Shown: positions 42,346 through 51,831 of the stretch, in pieces
Layout of the letters: the number at the start of each line of letters is the position of its first letter
Position numbering within the stretch: the stretch's first letter is position 1
From: Microvirga lupini
GTDB taxonomy: Bacteria; Pseudomonadota; Alphaproteobacteria; Rhizobiales; Beijerinckiaceae
Assembly: GCF_014191055.1 (NCBI RefSeq)
Contig: NZ_JACHWB010000002.1
Coordinates: forward strand, 806,001-870,000
Length of the DNA stretch: 64,000 bases
Direction of reading: 5' to 3'
The notes under the pieces: generated by a model
The model's database searches: none
What the model saw: only the letters and a program-made list of their open reading frames with translations
What the model was told of the DNA's origin: nothing
Made by a program: the position numbers and the translations under genes

Positions 42346-44025
42346 ATGCCTGCTGTCGAGACCTATAGCACAACCGGTAATGTTTATATCGATTCCATTC
42401 TTGGCAACCTTAAATGGGTGCCGAGCGACCTGACATACAGCTTCCCGACCAGTGCAGGCGCTTATGGCACGCTTTATGGAGACGGCGAGACAGCTAAGGG
42501 CTTCGGGTCCTTCAACGACACGCAGCAAGCAATCACGCGGTCGGCCTTGACGCTTTTCTCATCCGTGAGCAACCTGACGTTCCAGGAAGTCGCGGGGGCG
42601 AGCGCATCGTCAGCTGATCTGCGCTTTGCGCAATCGGATGTGCCGGGAACCGCATGGGCCTACTTCCCGACGACTGACGCAACCGGCGGCGATGTGTGGG
42701 TCAACAATTCCAGCCGGAACTATGCAAGCCCTGCCAAGGGCAACTACGCCTATCTCACCATCGTGCATGAGATCGGGCACGCTCTCGGGCTCGAGCATGC
42801 CCATGAGGGCAACATGCCGCTCGATCGTGACAGTATGGAATATACGGTCATGAGCTACCGCTCATACTCCGGAGCATCGACCAGCACGGGTTACATGAAC
42901 GAGACATGGGGCTATGCACAGTCCCTGATGATGTACGACATCGCCGCTCTCCAACATATCTACGGCGCGAACTATCAGACGAACAGCGGCAGCACGACGT
43001 ATTCATGGAGCCCGACAACCGGCGAGATGTTCGTCAACGGTGCCGGCCAGGGCGCTCCCGGCGGCAATCAGGTTTTCCTGACCGTCTGGGACGGTGGCGG
43101 CACGGACACGTACAGCTTCACCAACTACACGACGGCTCTGACGATCGACCTTCAGCCAGGCGCGTGGAGCATCACCTCGCAGGACCAGCGGGCCAAGCTC
43201 CACTGGAATGGATCCAAGATCGCTACCGGCAACATTGCCAATGCACTTCTCCATCAAGGCGACACGCGCGCTCTTATCGAAAATGCCTATGGCGGCTCTG
43301 CCAATGACACCATCAAGGGCAACGTCGCGGGCAATGTTTTGCGTGGCAATGCCGGCAACGACAAGCTCTATGGTCTGACCGGCAACGACGTGCTGGTCGG
43401 CGGCAGCGGGCGTGACGTGCTGAGCGGCGGATCGGGCACGGACACAGCGAGCTACAGCACCGCGAAGGCTCGTGTGGTGGCGGACCTTCTGACTACAAGC
43501 AACAATCGAGGAGATGCCGCAGGCGACTCGTACTCCAGCATCGAGTCGATCATCGGCGGTTCCTACAGCGACACTCTTCGCGGCAATGGCTTGGCCAACA
43601 ATATCAGCGGCGGCTCCGGTGGTGACACGCTCTATGGGAGGGCCGGGAATGACGTGCTGAATGGCGGCACCGGCAACGACAAGCTCTACGGAGAAGGCGG
43701 GAAGGATCTGCTGATCGGTGGAGTTGGAGCGGACACGTTCGTCTTTTCCTCTTCGTCTCACACACGGATGTCGTCTGCAGACACGATCAAGGATTTCCGT
43801 CGCGGCTCCGATCACGTCGATCTGCGCGGCATCGATGCCAACACGAAAGTTGCAGGCAACCAGGCATTCACCTTCATCGGAAAGAACGCTTTCCATGGAA
43901 AGGCTGGGGAACTGCGGTTCGCCGACGGTATCGTCGCGGGTGACACGAACGGAGACAAGACCCCCGACTTCGGTATCAAGATCGCCGAGCTATCGGCTCT
44001 ATCCAAGGCCGATTTCTACCTTTGA
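42346..44025 (+). CDS. Serralysin-like secreted metalloprotease with RTX repeats
   Basis: This 559-residue protein lacks a Sec signal, as expected for type I secretion. The N-terminal zinc protease domain has HEIGHALGLEH (His141, Glu142, His145, His151) and the Met-turn VMSYRSY (Met169), defining the serralysin/metzincin family. From about residue 320 to 470, calcium-binding nonapeptide repeats (GGSGRDVLS, GGTGNDKLYGEGG) build beta-rolls. The C-terminal segment, rich in hydrophobics and ending ALSKADFYL, is the likely secretion signal. No ABC/HlyD/TolC genes or protease inhibitor lie next to it. Confidence 0.92.
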   Translation: MPAVETYSTTGNVYIDSILGNLKWVPSDLTYSFPTSAGAYGTLYGDGETAKGFGSFNDTQQAITRSALTLFSSVSNLTFQEVAGASASSADLRFAQSDVPGTAWAYFPTTDATGGDVWVNNSSRNYASPAKGNYAYLTIVHEIGHALGLEHAHEGNMPLDRDSMEYTVMSYRSYSGASTSTGYMNETWGYAQSLMMYDIAALQHIYGANYQTNSGSTTYSWSPTTGEMFVNGAGQGAPGGNQVFLTVWDGGGTDTYSFTNYTTALTIDLQPGAWSITSQDQRAKLHWNGSKIATGNIANALLHQGDTRALIENAYGGSANDTIKGNVAGNVLRGNAGNDKLYGLTGNDVLVGGSGRDVLSGGSGTDTASYSTAKARVVADLLTTSNNRGDAAGDSYSSIESIIGGSYSDTLRGNGLANNISGGSGGDTLYGRAGNDVLNGGTGNDKLYGEGGKDLLIGGVGADTFVFSSSSHTRMSSADTIKDFRRGSDHVDLRGIDANTKVAGNQAFTFIGKNAFHGKAGELRFADGIVAGDTNGDKTPDFGIKIAELSALSKADFYL

Positions 44026-44058
44026 TGATTGTTGATACAGAGTATCTGATAAGGCCTA

Positions 44059-44084
44059 TGGGCTCAATCTATTGGCTGAGCCCA
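44059..44084 (+). terminator. Hairpin downstream of the RTX protease gene
   Basis: TGGGCTCA and TGAGCCCA form perfect eight-base arms around a ten-base loop, 33 bases after the stop. There is no T-tract, so termination strength is doubtful. Confidence 0.45.
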
Positions 44085-44175
44085 CATGCACAGAAACCCT
44101 CTATTAACTATCTGGACAAGGCTCAAGCTTAGGCATATTCCCAGTGAAATATCTTTCGGCTCTTGGGGAAGCACG

Positions 44176-44295
44176 ATGGATCGCTCGGGAAAGCGCCACC
44201 CTGCCAATGACGCATTGGCCTATCTAATGAACCTGATAGGGCTTGCCTTCAGCATCAGCTGCCTTTGGGTTGTCGCCTCCGCGGCCAAGATGTGA
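44176..44295 (+). CDS. Possible 39-residue single-helix membrane peptide
   Basis: A short frame from ATG 44176, with GGGGAAG four bases upstream, encodes a basic head and one hydrophobic helix (LMNLIGLAFSISCLWVVASA). This resembles many small alphaproteobacterial membrane peptides, but no family is identified. Confidence 0.35.
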   Translation: MDRSGKRHPANDALAYLMNLIGLAFSISCLWVVASAAKM

Positions 44296-44316
44296 GGTGG
44301 CCCTGCTTCCGCTCCA

Positions 44317-45606
44317 TCAGCGGGAACGCAATTCCTTGGCCGCGTCGGCAGCCTGATAGCTCCAATAGGTGAGTTGAGCCGCGGCCCGCCCCAGAACGCC
44401 GCCATTCCATGTGAGGCCGAAGGGTGCAAAGAGACGGTAGCGCTCGCTCTCACCGGTAATCCCTTCCGAAATCACCGTTCCCCCAATGGCCGTGGTGTTC
44501 ATCCCGTGGCCGCCGAAAGCAGTGCAGTACCAGACACCCGGCTCGAGTTGTCCGATCTGGGGCATCAGATGCCGGGCATAGGCCATGAGCCCCGACCAGG
44601 CGATCTCGACCTTCAGGTCGGCAAGCTGCGGGTACGTCGTCACCATCTCGCGCCGCAGCAGGGCCGCGATGTCTCGCGGGTCCGTCGTGCGGGTGGTGAT
44701 GCGCCCGCCCCAGAGAATGCGGCTGCCGTCATCGACGAGGCGGTAATAATCCCCGGCCCGACGATCGTCGAGGATTGCGGCACGCGTACGGATGGCGCTC
44801 TGCACCCGTTCAGGCGCATACTCCGTCAACAGCACGTAGGTGGCAATCGGCAGGAAGGCGCGCTTCAAGGCGGGCAGCACGGCGCCCGTATAGCCGCCCG
44901 TAGTGAACACCACATGCTCGGCCGCAATCGCGGCGTCATTCGTCCGAATGGTCTTCCGAGCGCCCTCAAGGTCGATGGAAGTGACCGCGGAGCTCTCATG
45001 GATCGCCGCGCCCAGGCGCGCTGCTTCACGGGCGAGCGCGCGTCCGTAGTTCAACGGGTGGAAGTGAAACGCGCCCTCATCGAGGATCGCCTCCTGGTAT
45101 TTCGGGGAGACGAAGAGGCTTCTCACCTCGTCCCGATCCAGGTAGCGCAGGTTCAGCCCGAACTCGCGCTGCTGGCTCTCGCAGGCAGCCTGCAGAGCGC
45201 CGCGCGAGTCGTAGCGCAGCGCCTTCGCGATGCCGGGAACGAGTTTGGCATCCGCGATGCCGAGTTCGCCGATGGTGCGGCGGACGATCTCGACGCCCTC
45301 CATCGACAGGCAGAAGAACTCTTTCGCTTGGTCCTTCCCTACCCGCCGCTGGATAGACGAAAGCCCCGTTGCGTAGCCCGCCGAGACGAAACCGCCGTTG
45401 CGCCCTGAAGCACCCCAGGCCACCCGCTGCGCCTCGAGCAGCACGACCTTTCGCCCACTGCGGGCAAGCTTCAGCGCCACAGTCAGTCCGGCGAGCCCGC
45501 CGCCGATGATGCAGACGTCCGCCTCGATCCGGCCGGCCGCAGCCGGATAGGTCTCCGATGTTGCCGCGGTGCGGCTGTAATAGGTGTCGATATAGGCGGA
45601 CGACAT
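44317..45606 (-). CDS. FAD-dependent amine oxidoreductase, PuuB/OrdL type
   Basis: This 429-residue flavoprotein of the DAO family has N-terminal dinucleotide-binding motif IIGGGLAGLTVALKLA (about residue 33 on), the family stretch WGASGRNGGFVSAGY, and a C-terminal FAD segment FGGHGMNTTAIGG. This group includes gamma-glutamylputrescine oxidase, so the substrate is probably a secondary amine or N-substituted amino acid. It is the last of three tightly spaced minus-strand genes. The glutamine-synthetase-like gene at 61858-63228 could act in the same route. Confidence 0.88.
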   Translation of the reverse strand: MSSAYIDTYYSRTAATSETYPAAAGRIEADVCIIGGGLAGLTVALKLARSGRKVVLLEAQRVAWGASGRNGGFVSAGYATGLSSIQRRVGKDQAKEFFCLSMEGVEIVRRTIGELGIADAKLVPGIAKALRYDSRGALQAACESQQREFGLNLRYLDRDEVRSLFVSPKYQEAILDEGAFHFHPLNYGRALAREAARLGAAIHESSAVTSIDLEGARKTIRTNDAAIAAEHVVFTTGGYTGAVLPALKRAFLPIATYVLLTEYAPERVQSAIRTRAAILDDRRAGDYYRLVDDGSRILWGGRITTRTTDPRDIAALLRREMVTTYPQLADLKVEIAWSGLMAYARHLMPQIGQLEPGVWYCTAFGGHGMNTTAIGGTVISEGITGESERYRLFAPFGLTWNGGVLGRAAAQLTYWSYQAADAAKELRSR

Positions 45607-45616
45607 GCTGGCCGGG

Positions 45617-46114
45617 TTAGAGCGTCATCTCGGTGGCCGCGAGGAAGATCTGCACGAGCTGTTCGCAGCCCTCACGATCCTCGTCATCGAAGCGGTTCGG
45701 GTTGGGGCTGTCGAGATCGAGCACCCCAAGAACCCGGCCATCCTTGACGAGCGGAACGACGAGTTCGGAGCGGGAAGCGCTGTCGCAGGCGATATGGCCC
45801 GGAAAGGCATGAACATCCGCCACCACGATGGATTCCCGGCGTTCCACCGCTGTGCCGCAGACCCCGCGTCCGACCGCAATGCGCACGCAGGCTGTCTTGC
45901 CCTGGAAGGGACCGAGCACGAGCTCTCCCCCACGCATGAAGTAGAACCCGGCCCAGTTCAGATCCGGCAGGAACTGAAAGATCAGCGCGGACATGTTGGC
46001 CGCATTGGCGATCATGTCCCGTTCACCTTCCAGAAGGCCGGTGAGCTGCTGGGCAAGCGAGGCATAGAAGTCCCGCTTGTTGTCGGAGATGGGGATGTCT
46101 TTGACTTCGAACAT
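45617..46114 (-). CDS. msrC: Free methionine-(R)-sulfoxide reductase (GAF domain)
   Basis: This 165-residue GAF-domain enzyme reduces free Met-R-sulfoxide. The three cysteines used in catalysis are present at Cys76, Cys86 and Cys110 (ACVRIAVGRGVCGTAV and HIACDSASRSELVVPL), with the spacing of E. coli fRMsr. The ribosome-binding site AAGGAAAA precedes the ATG. It lies ten bases ahead of the oxidoreductase gene and is probably co-transcribed with it. Confidence 0.9.
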   Translation of the reverse strand: MFEVKDIPISDNKRDFYASLAQQLTGLLEGERDMIANAANMSALIFQFLPDLNWAGFYFMRGGELVLGPFQGKTACVRIAVGRGVCGTAVERRESIVVADVHAFPGHIACDSASRSELVVPLVKDGRVLGVLDLDSPNPNRFDDEDREGCEQLVQIFLAATEMTL

Positions 46115-46157
46115 GCGGTTTTCCTTATGATTCTCAGGATCCCTTGTCCAGATCCTC

Positions 46158-47969
46158 CTACTCGGCCGCCATGTCGGGCCGGTGAGCCCTGGAGAAATCG
46201 AGGCCCTGATGGTCGCAGAGGCGGCGGTAGAGCCCGCCCTTGCGGTAGAGGCTGTGATGATCCCCCTCCTCCACGATCCGCCCCTTGTCGAAGACGAGGA
46301 TGCGGTCGAGAGCGCGCACCGTCGAGAGGCGGTGGGCGATCACGATGGAGGTGCGGCCCACCATGAGCCGCTCCATGGCCTGCTGGATCAGCACCTCCGA
46401 CTCCGAGTCGAGGGCGGAGGTCGCCTCGTCCAGGATCAGGATTGGCGCGTCGGCTAGAAACGCGCGGGCAATCGCCACACGCTGACGCTCGCCGCCCGAG
46501 AGCTTCACGCCCCGCTCGCCCACGAGGGTGGAATAGCCTTTCGGCAGGCTCATGATGAAGTCGTGCGCATTGGCGAGCCGCGCCGCACGCTCGATCTCCG
46601 CCATGCGGGCTCCGGGCCGGGCATAGGCAATGTTCTCGGCCAGCGTGCGGTGGAACAGGATCGGCTCCTGCTGCACGATGGCGATCTGCGAACGGAGCGA
46701 CGCCTGCTGCGCCTCGGCGATGCTTTGGCCGTCGATGCGGATCTCGCCGCCCGTGACATCGTAGAGCCGCTGGATTAGCTTGACCAAGGTCGTCTTGCCA
46801 GATCCGGACGGGCCGACGAGGCCGACGCGCTCACCGGCCTGAACCGTCAGCGACAGGTTTTGGTAGAGCGGCGTGTCGTGCCCGGCATAATGAAACGTGA
46901 CGCGGTCGAACGTGACCTCTCCGCGCTCGATGCGGATACGCCGCGCATCGGTACGATCCGGCACGCCGATGCGTTCCCGGTGGATCTCGACGAGCTCCTC
47001 CATGTCGTTGACCGAGCGGCGCAGGTTGTTGATGTGCATGCCGATATCGCGCAGGTAGCCGTGGATCACGAAATAGGTCGTGAGCACATAGGCGAGATCG
47101 CCCGGTGTCGCGCGGTTGTCCCACCACAGCCAGATGGCCGTGCCGATGATCGCCGCGCGGATGCCGAGCAGCGCAATGAATTGCACCGTGCCGCTGTTGG
47201 TCCCACGCTGCCAGAGGCGGCTTGTGCGCTTCTGCCACTTGTTCAGCACCCAGGTGAGGCGCGCGTCCTCCCGTGTCTCCGCGCCGAAGGCCTTCACCAC
47301 CGGGTTGCAGCTCAGGGCATCAGCCAGCGTGCCGCCGACGCGCGTATCCCAGGCATTGGCGAGCCGCGCTGCCGGCGCGACATAGCGGGTGGCGAGCCCA
47401 GCCGTCATGACGATGTAGATCAGCGCGCTCGCCCCGATGACGATCCCCATCACGGGCCAGCGCAGCCCGAGCACGATCATCGATCCCGCAAGCACCGTCA
47501 GCGAGGGCAGGAGTGCGAGCAGAAGGGTGTCGTGCATCAGGTCGAGCGCCCACATGCCGCGGGTGATCTTGCGTACGGTCGATCCGGCGAAGGAGTTCGC
47601 GTGCCAGTCGGTGGAGAAGCGCTGCACGCGCGCGAAGGCATCCTGCGCCACGCGGCCCATGACGCGCAGCGTCAGCTCCACGATTCCGTAGAAGGCAAGA
47701 TGGCGCATGACGATCATGAGAAGGCCAAGCCCCGTCATGAACGCGAACGCCATGAGAGCGGCATGCAGCGCATCGTCACGGCTGTCGCCACCCATGGCGA
47801 TGGCATCGACGAGCCTACCGGCGAAAACGGGCATGAACACGTCGGCCAGCGTCGAGACCATCATGGTGACGACGATCAACACCACATAGCGCGGCTCTTC
47901 GCGCCAGTGGCGGAACGTGAATTTCAGGACGTCACGGGTTGCGTCCCCGCGTTTCTTCTGCTGGTTCAT
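46158..47969 (-). CDS. ABC exporter, fused membrane and ATPase domains
   Basis: This 603-residue half-transporter has a six-helix membrane domain (about residues 25-330) and an ATPase domain with Walker A GPSGSGKT (about residue 390), signature LSGGERQR, Walker B ILILDEATSALD and H-loop IAHRLST. It is of the lipid/multidrug exporter type and should work as a dimer. It stands ahead of msrC on the same strand, 43 bases away. The substrate cannot be read from the sequence. Confidence 0.92.
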   Translation of the reverse strand: MNQQKKRGDATRDVLKFTFRHWREEPRYVVLIVVTMMVSTLADVFMPVFAGRLVDAIAMGGDSRDDALHAALMAFAFMTGLGLLMIVMRHLAFYGIVELTLRVMGRVAQDAFARVQRFSTDWHANSFAGSTVRKITRGMWALDLMHDTLLLALLPSLTVLAGSMIVLGLRWPVMGIVIGASALIYIVMTAGLATRYVAPAARLANAWDTRVGGTLADALSCNPVVKAFGAETREDARLTWVLNKWQKRTSRLWQRGTNSGTVQFIALLGIRAAIIGTAIWLWWDNRATPGDLAYVLTTYFVIHGYLRDIGMHINNLRRSVNDMEELVEIHRERIGVPDRTDARRIRIERGEVTFDRVTFHYAGHDTPLYQNLSLTVQAGERVGLVGPSGSGKTTLVKLIQRLYDVTGGEIRIDGQSIAEAQQASLRSQIAIVQQEPILFHRTLAENIAYARPGARMAEIERAARLANAHDFIMSLPKGYSTLVGERGVKLSGGERQRVAIARAFLADAPILILDEATSALDSESEVLIQQAMERLMVGRTSIVIAHRLSTVRALDRILVFDKGRIVEEGDHHSLYRKGGLYRRLCDHQGLDFSRAHRPDMAAE

Positions 47970-48276
47970 AGCAACGAACAGGTGACGCCTGATGCGCGCA
48001 CCTCTCCCGGAATTTCGAGGAGCGACAGGAGGAACGGCAGCTCACAGCGTTCGGCGTCGCTCGATGATCAAGGATTTGGGAATCTGGGTAAGGTTTGCCG
48101 GGCCTTGGAGCCCCGCCTGGTCCAGCCTAGGATTTCGGCCGGGACGCGGGAGGAACGTTCAGCAAGCATACAAAAGCCATGCAGTCCTCCCTCTCTAGAA
48201 TTGAAACCTGTGCGCAAAGTAGTGCAGTTCGTCCAACTTGGCAACCGCGGTTTTGTTTCATTGCTCTCCAGCGGAA
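47970..48276. other. Intergenic stretch
   Basis: About 300 bases hold neither a supported gene nor an RNA. The promoter of the exporter/msrC operon should be at its left end. Confidence 0.35.
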
Positions 48277-48819
48277 TTATACGACTTCGAGCGGCCGGCG
48301 CGGACCTGCCGGCAGCTCGACCCGGATTGCGTCCCCAGGGCGGACTTCCCCACCCTCAAGCACAATTCCCATGATGCCTGACTTGCGGATGACGTTACCC
48401 TGCTCATCCTTGCCCAGCACCGCCTTCATGAGACCTTTCTGGAACCTGTCGATCTGGACGCAGGGATTGCGTAAGCCGGTCACCTCAATGACCGCATGCT
48501 CACCGAGAAGCAGCCGGGCTCCGGCCGGCAGGCTCAGAAGATCGATGCCGCGGGTCGTGACGTTCTCGCCCATCTCGCCGGCCGCAACGGCAAAGCCTTT
48601 GCCATCAAGTTCGTCGAAGAGCTCCGACTGGATGAGATGGACCTGCCGCAGATTCGGCTGAGTGGGATCCTTGGCCACCCGCGATCGGTGCTTGACGGTG
48701 ATGCCGAGATGGGCGTCGCCTTCGATCCCGAGTCCGGCCAGCAGGTGAATGGAGTCCTGGTTCGGCTTGCTGAAGCTGTGGCTGGAGCTGCGGCTCACGG
48801 CCGTGACGATTGCCTTCAT
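48277..48819 (-). CDS. MOSC-domain protein
   Basis: This 180-residue protein has a MOSC domain: GIEGDAHLG near residue 32, RQVHLIQSELFDEL, a GENVTTRGIDL stretch and the conserved cysteine in LRNPCVQIDRF (molybdenum-cofactor or sulfur handling in this family). The ATG at 48819 gives the family N-terminus. It is the last gene of a four-gene minus-strand group led by the zinc alcohol dehydrogenase. Confidence 0.87.
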   Translation of the reverse strand: MKAIVTAVSRSSSHSFSKPNQDSIHLLAGLGIEGDAHLGITVKHRSRVAKDPTQPNLRQVHLIQSELFDELDGKGFAVAAGEMGENVTTRGIDLLSLPAGARLLLGEHAVIEVTGLRNPCVQIDRFQKGLMKAVLGKDEQGNVIRKSGIMGIVLEGGEVRPGDAIRVELPAGPRRPLEVV

Positions 48820-48856
48820 GAATGCCCCACTCCCCTGCGCTTCCTGCCTTGTAGCG

Positions 48857-49306
48857 TTAGAGGACCGTGAGATCCACCGTTTCGAAGCCCCTCTCGGCAA
48901 GGCGCTGAGCCAGCACCGTGCGATGGCAGTTGGCGGGATCACGCTCGAAGCACAACAGGCAGATCGGCTGTGCTTGAGCCAAAGCTTCCAGCTCGCGAAA
49001 AGCCTCTTGAGCCGGCTTGGTCGCCAGAACCTCGTCGCAATAAATCCGGCGCATCAGATCGCCGTCGCCGGCACGGGCCGCCTGACGGCCTTCCTTCGGC
49101 GTTCCGAGCTTGATGAAATGCTCATAGCCGATGCCCTGATGCGCCAAGGCCTCGCGCAGGGCGGATTTCGAGAACCCGCGCTTGCGAGAGAGCGCGACGG
49201 CGCGTACGTCCGCCAGGGTTGCAACCCCTGCGTCTTTCAAAGTGGTGAGGAAGCGGTCGACATCCGCTCCCTCGTACCCGATCGTGAAAACCTGCGGCTT
49301 CGCCAT
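48857..49306 (-). CDS. DUF488 family protein
   Basis: This 149-residue protein belongs to the DUF488 family: FTIGYEGADVDRFLTTL at the N-terminus, LADVRAVALSRKRGFSK, and the C-terminal CFERDPANCHRTVLA motif with two cysteines and a histidine. The biochemical function of the family is not established. Spacing to both neighbours is short (9 and 37 bases). Confidence 0.88.
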   Translation of the reverse strand: MAKPQVFTIGYEGADVDRFLTTLKDAGVATLADVRAVALSRKRGFSKSALREALAHQGIGYEHFIKLGTPKEGRQAARAGDGDLMRRIYCDEVLATKPAQEAFRELEALAQAQPICLLCFERDPANCHRTVLAQRLAERGFETVDLTVL

Positions 49307-49315
49307 ACCGCCAGG

Positions 49316-49891
49316 TTACATGGACGGCTGAGGATGTCGAGGCGGCTCCGGTTGGGTATAGGGCCGCATGGCCTCGGGCGTGCGGAAGTCCCGCGGCACC
49401 TCGAAGTCCCGCGCTGCACCGTGGCTCCGCTCGATTCCGCCTGGATAGCCGGTGCGGTCGGAATAATCCTGCATCGGCGGGAGCGGATGCGGGCTCTCGC
49501 GGCTGAGCGTCTGGGCGCAGTAGACGTCGAGGGCCGTCACGCCGGCCACAGCCGCCATGGCGATGCCGACATTCCCCTTCTTCGGGTTTCTGCCCTCAAG
49601 GGCCGTTGCCAGCGTCGCCAGATCGAGCCCGTCGCCCGCCACACGTCCCCAGATCCAGGGCGTCGGATCCTTGGAAGCCAGGATGCCGATGCCGGTCGCG
49701 ATCTCGCGCACGCCGTAGCCTGCGATCAGGCCCTCCTGCCCTTTCATCCCGAGCACCCGCGCCAGGGCGCGCGGTGCTGCAATCTCGGCGATGCCGAGGG
49801 CGATGGAGAAGATGCCAAGACCACGGGCCAGGGTGTCGGTGGCCGTGTCGGCATGGCCACGGCGGCGCGTTCTTTCGGTTTCGTAGCGCAT
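49316..49891 (-). CDS. Membrane-associated protein of unknown function
   Basis: This 191-residue protein has four weakly hydrophobic, Gly/Ala-rich segments in residues 20-130 (GLGIFSIALGIAEIAAP, LIAGYGVREIATGIGIL and others), followed by a Pro/Arg-rich, probably disordered tail. The start at 49891 has AGGTGAG six bases upstream. It lies 11 bases after the zinc alcohol dehydrogenase stop. The ARVLGM..QEGLIAGYGVREI pattern recurs in small rhizobial membrane proteins, without known function. Confidence 0.75.
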   Translation of the reverse strand: MRYETERTRRRGHADTATDTLARGLGIFSIALGIAEIAAPRALARVLGMKGQEGLIAGYGVREIATGIGILASKDPTPWIWGRVAGDGLDLATLATALEGRNPKKGNVGIAMAAVAGVTALDVYCAQTLSRESPHPLPPMQDYSDRTGYPGGIERSHGAARDFEVPRDFRTPEAMRPYTQPEPPRHPQPSM

Positions 49892-49902
49892 GATCTCACC
49901 TG

Positions 49903-51075
49903 TCAGGGTTTGAGGACGACCTTGATGCAACCGTCCTGCTTGTCGCGGAAGATCTTGTACATGTCAGGCCCTTCATCGAGTCCCACCGTGTGGGTGATGA
50001 CGAAGGACGGATCGATCTGTCCCTCCTCGATGCGGCGCAGGAGATCGTCGGTCCACCGGTTCACATGCGTCTGGCCGGTCCGGATGGTCAGCCCCTTGTT
50101 CATGATGGCGCCAAACGGAATCTTGTCGAGAAGACCACCATAAACGCCGGGCACCGACAGCGTGCCCGCCGGGCGGCAGACATAGGCCATCTCGCGCAGC
50201 ACGTGCGGACGGTCGGTCTCCATCATGGTCGCCTGCTTGACGCGATCATACATGGCATCGACCGTGCCGGCCGCATGCGCCTCCATGCCGACAGCGTCGA
50301 TGCACTTCTCAGGGCCTTTGCCGTTGGTGAGTTCGTTGAGGCGCTCGATCACGCTCTCCTCGTCGAAGTTGATCGTGATCGCACCGCCGGCTCTCGCCAT
50401 GTCGAGGCGCTCGGGAACGCGGTCGATGGCGATGACCTGCTTCGCGCCGAGCAGGATCGCACTGCGGATCGCCATCTGGCCGACAGGGCCGGCACCCCAG
50501 ATCGCCACCGTGTCGGTCGGTTCGATGTCGCATTGCACCGCGGCTTGCCAGCCGGTGGGGAAGATGTCGCTGAGGAAGAGCAGCTGTTCATCGGACAGCG
50601 TGCTGGGCACTTTGATGTGGGTCGCGTCGGCGAAAGGTACGCGCAGATATTCCGCCTGCCCGCCTGCATAGCCACCGGTCAAATGCGTGTAGCCGAAGAG
50701 ACCCGCGGTGGCGTGCCCGAAGGCCTTTGCGGCGATATGGCCATTGCGGTTCGTTCGTTCGCAGACCGAGAAGTTGCCGCGCTTGCACTGGTCGCACTCG
50801 CCGCAGATGATGGTAAAGGGGATCACCACCCGGTCACCGACCTTCAGCTTACCCTTCGATTCCGATCCGACTTCGACCACCTCACCCATGGTCTCGTGGC
50901 CCATGATGTCGCCCGACTTCATGCCGGGCATGAAATGGTCGTAGAGGTGTAGATCCGAGCCGCAGATGGCGCAGCTCGTCACCTTGATGATCGCGTCGCG
51001 CGGATGCTCGATCTGAGGATCGGGAACCGAATCGCAACGGATATCGGTGGTGCCATGCCAAACAAGCGCCTTCAT
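49903..51075 (-). CDS. Zinc-dependent alcohol dehydrogenase (glutathione-independent formaldehyde dehydrogenase-like)
   Basis: This 390-residue medium-chain dehydrogenase has a catalytic zinc site CAICGSDLH with GHETMGEV, four structural-zinc cysteines in [15 protein letters not shown], and Rossmann motif [15 protein letters not shown]. The long insertion after the structural zinc loop and the [11 protein letters not shown] and [10 protein letters not shown] segments match the FdhA/FDH-like subgroup that oxidises formaldehyde or other aldehydes. The ATG at 51075 follows GAGGGAG. A role in handling aldehydes from the PQQ dehydrogenase is possible but inferred. Confidence 0.9.
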   Translation of the reverse strand: MKALVWHGTTDIRCDSVPDPQIEHPRDAIIKVTSCAICGSDLHLYDHFMPGMKSGDIMGHETMGEVVEVGSESKGKLKVGDRVVIPFTIICGECDQCKRGNFSVCERTNRNGHIAAKAFGHATAGLFGYTHLTGGYAGGQAEYLRVPFADATHIKVPSTLSDEQLLFLSDIFPTGWQAAVQCDIEPTDTVAIWGAGPVGQMAIRSAILLGAKQVIAIDRVPERLDMARAGGAITINFDEESVIERLNELTNGKGPEKCIDAVGMEAHAAGTVDAMYDRVKQATMMETDRPHVLREMAYVCRPAGTLSVPGVYGGLLDKIPFGAIMNKGLTIRTGQTHVNRWTDDLLRRIEEGQIDPSFVITHTVGLDEGPDMYKIFRDKQDGCIKVVLKP

Positions 51076-51190
51076 CGACGTCTCCCTCACTGTCTGGAAA
51101 ATGGCCGAGCTACACCGCTCAACCGCCTTCGTCACAGGAAAGACTTCTTGAAGGGCTTTGCGTTCCCTGAACGGCCGCAAAAACTGCTGC

Positions 51191-51637
51191 CTACCCCGTC
51201 CGGGCAACGGGAGTGAGGTGCTTGGGCAGGCTTCGGATCAGGTCGGCAAGTGCCGGCTCCAGCACTTGGTGGGCTGCCTCCTCGACCTCGAACCACTGCG
51301 CCTGACGCTGCCCCTTCTCGCGCCATGACTTGAGCTGCTTGGACACCTCGAGCGGATAGACATTCACCTGACACAGATCGAAATGTGCGGCCCGGCGCTT
51401 CCAATAATCGTAGGAGCCGAGGGGCTTGTTCTTGATCTCGCCCTTGACGCCTGCTTCCTCCTCGGCCTCCTGGGCCGCCGCCTTGTGGGGCTTCTTGCCC
51501 TTCATGGGCCACCCCTTCGGAATCAGCCAGCGCTTGGTCTCGCGTGACGTAACGAGAAGCACTTCGACCCTGCCCTCTCGGATACGAAAGGGCAGCGCAG
51601 CGACCTGACTGAGTTTTTCTTTGGGGAGCTGAGACAT
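51191..51637 (-). CDS. Nudix hydrolase with diverged Nudix box
   Basis: This 148-residue protein is of the diphosphoinositol-polyphosphate/ApnA-like Nudix group ([20 protein letters not shown]). The Nudix box [19 protein letters not shown] keeps the metal-binding glutamates of the EuxEE core. The usual first Glu is Lys and the usual Arg is Gln. Activity is likely but the substrate range may be altered. It stands alone upstream of the alcohol dehydrogenase group. Confidence 0.87.
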   Translation of the reverse strand: MSQLPKEKLSQVAALPFRIREGRVEVLLVTSRETKRWLIPKGWPMKGKKPHKAAAQEAEEEAGVKGEIKNKPLGSYDYWKRRAAHFDLCQVNVYPLEVSKQLKSWREKGQRQAQWFEVEEAAHQVLEPALADLIRSLPKHLTPVARTG

Positions 51638-51831
51638 TCGACGAGAGTAGGATTCCTATCGGGTAAAATTGTAACGTAGATGATTTGAGCCGGCTAAGAA
51701 AGGACCTGAGCGAAACAATATGAGGACATTGTTGCCATCGGCCTCATACGATTCTCCATCCTCTCAAAGCTGCATGACGGGCGCATAACAATGCAGGCCC
51801 CGCTTTTGATCCAGAAGGACACGCTGCCCCT

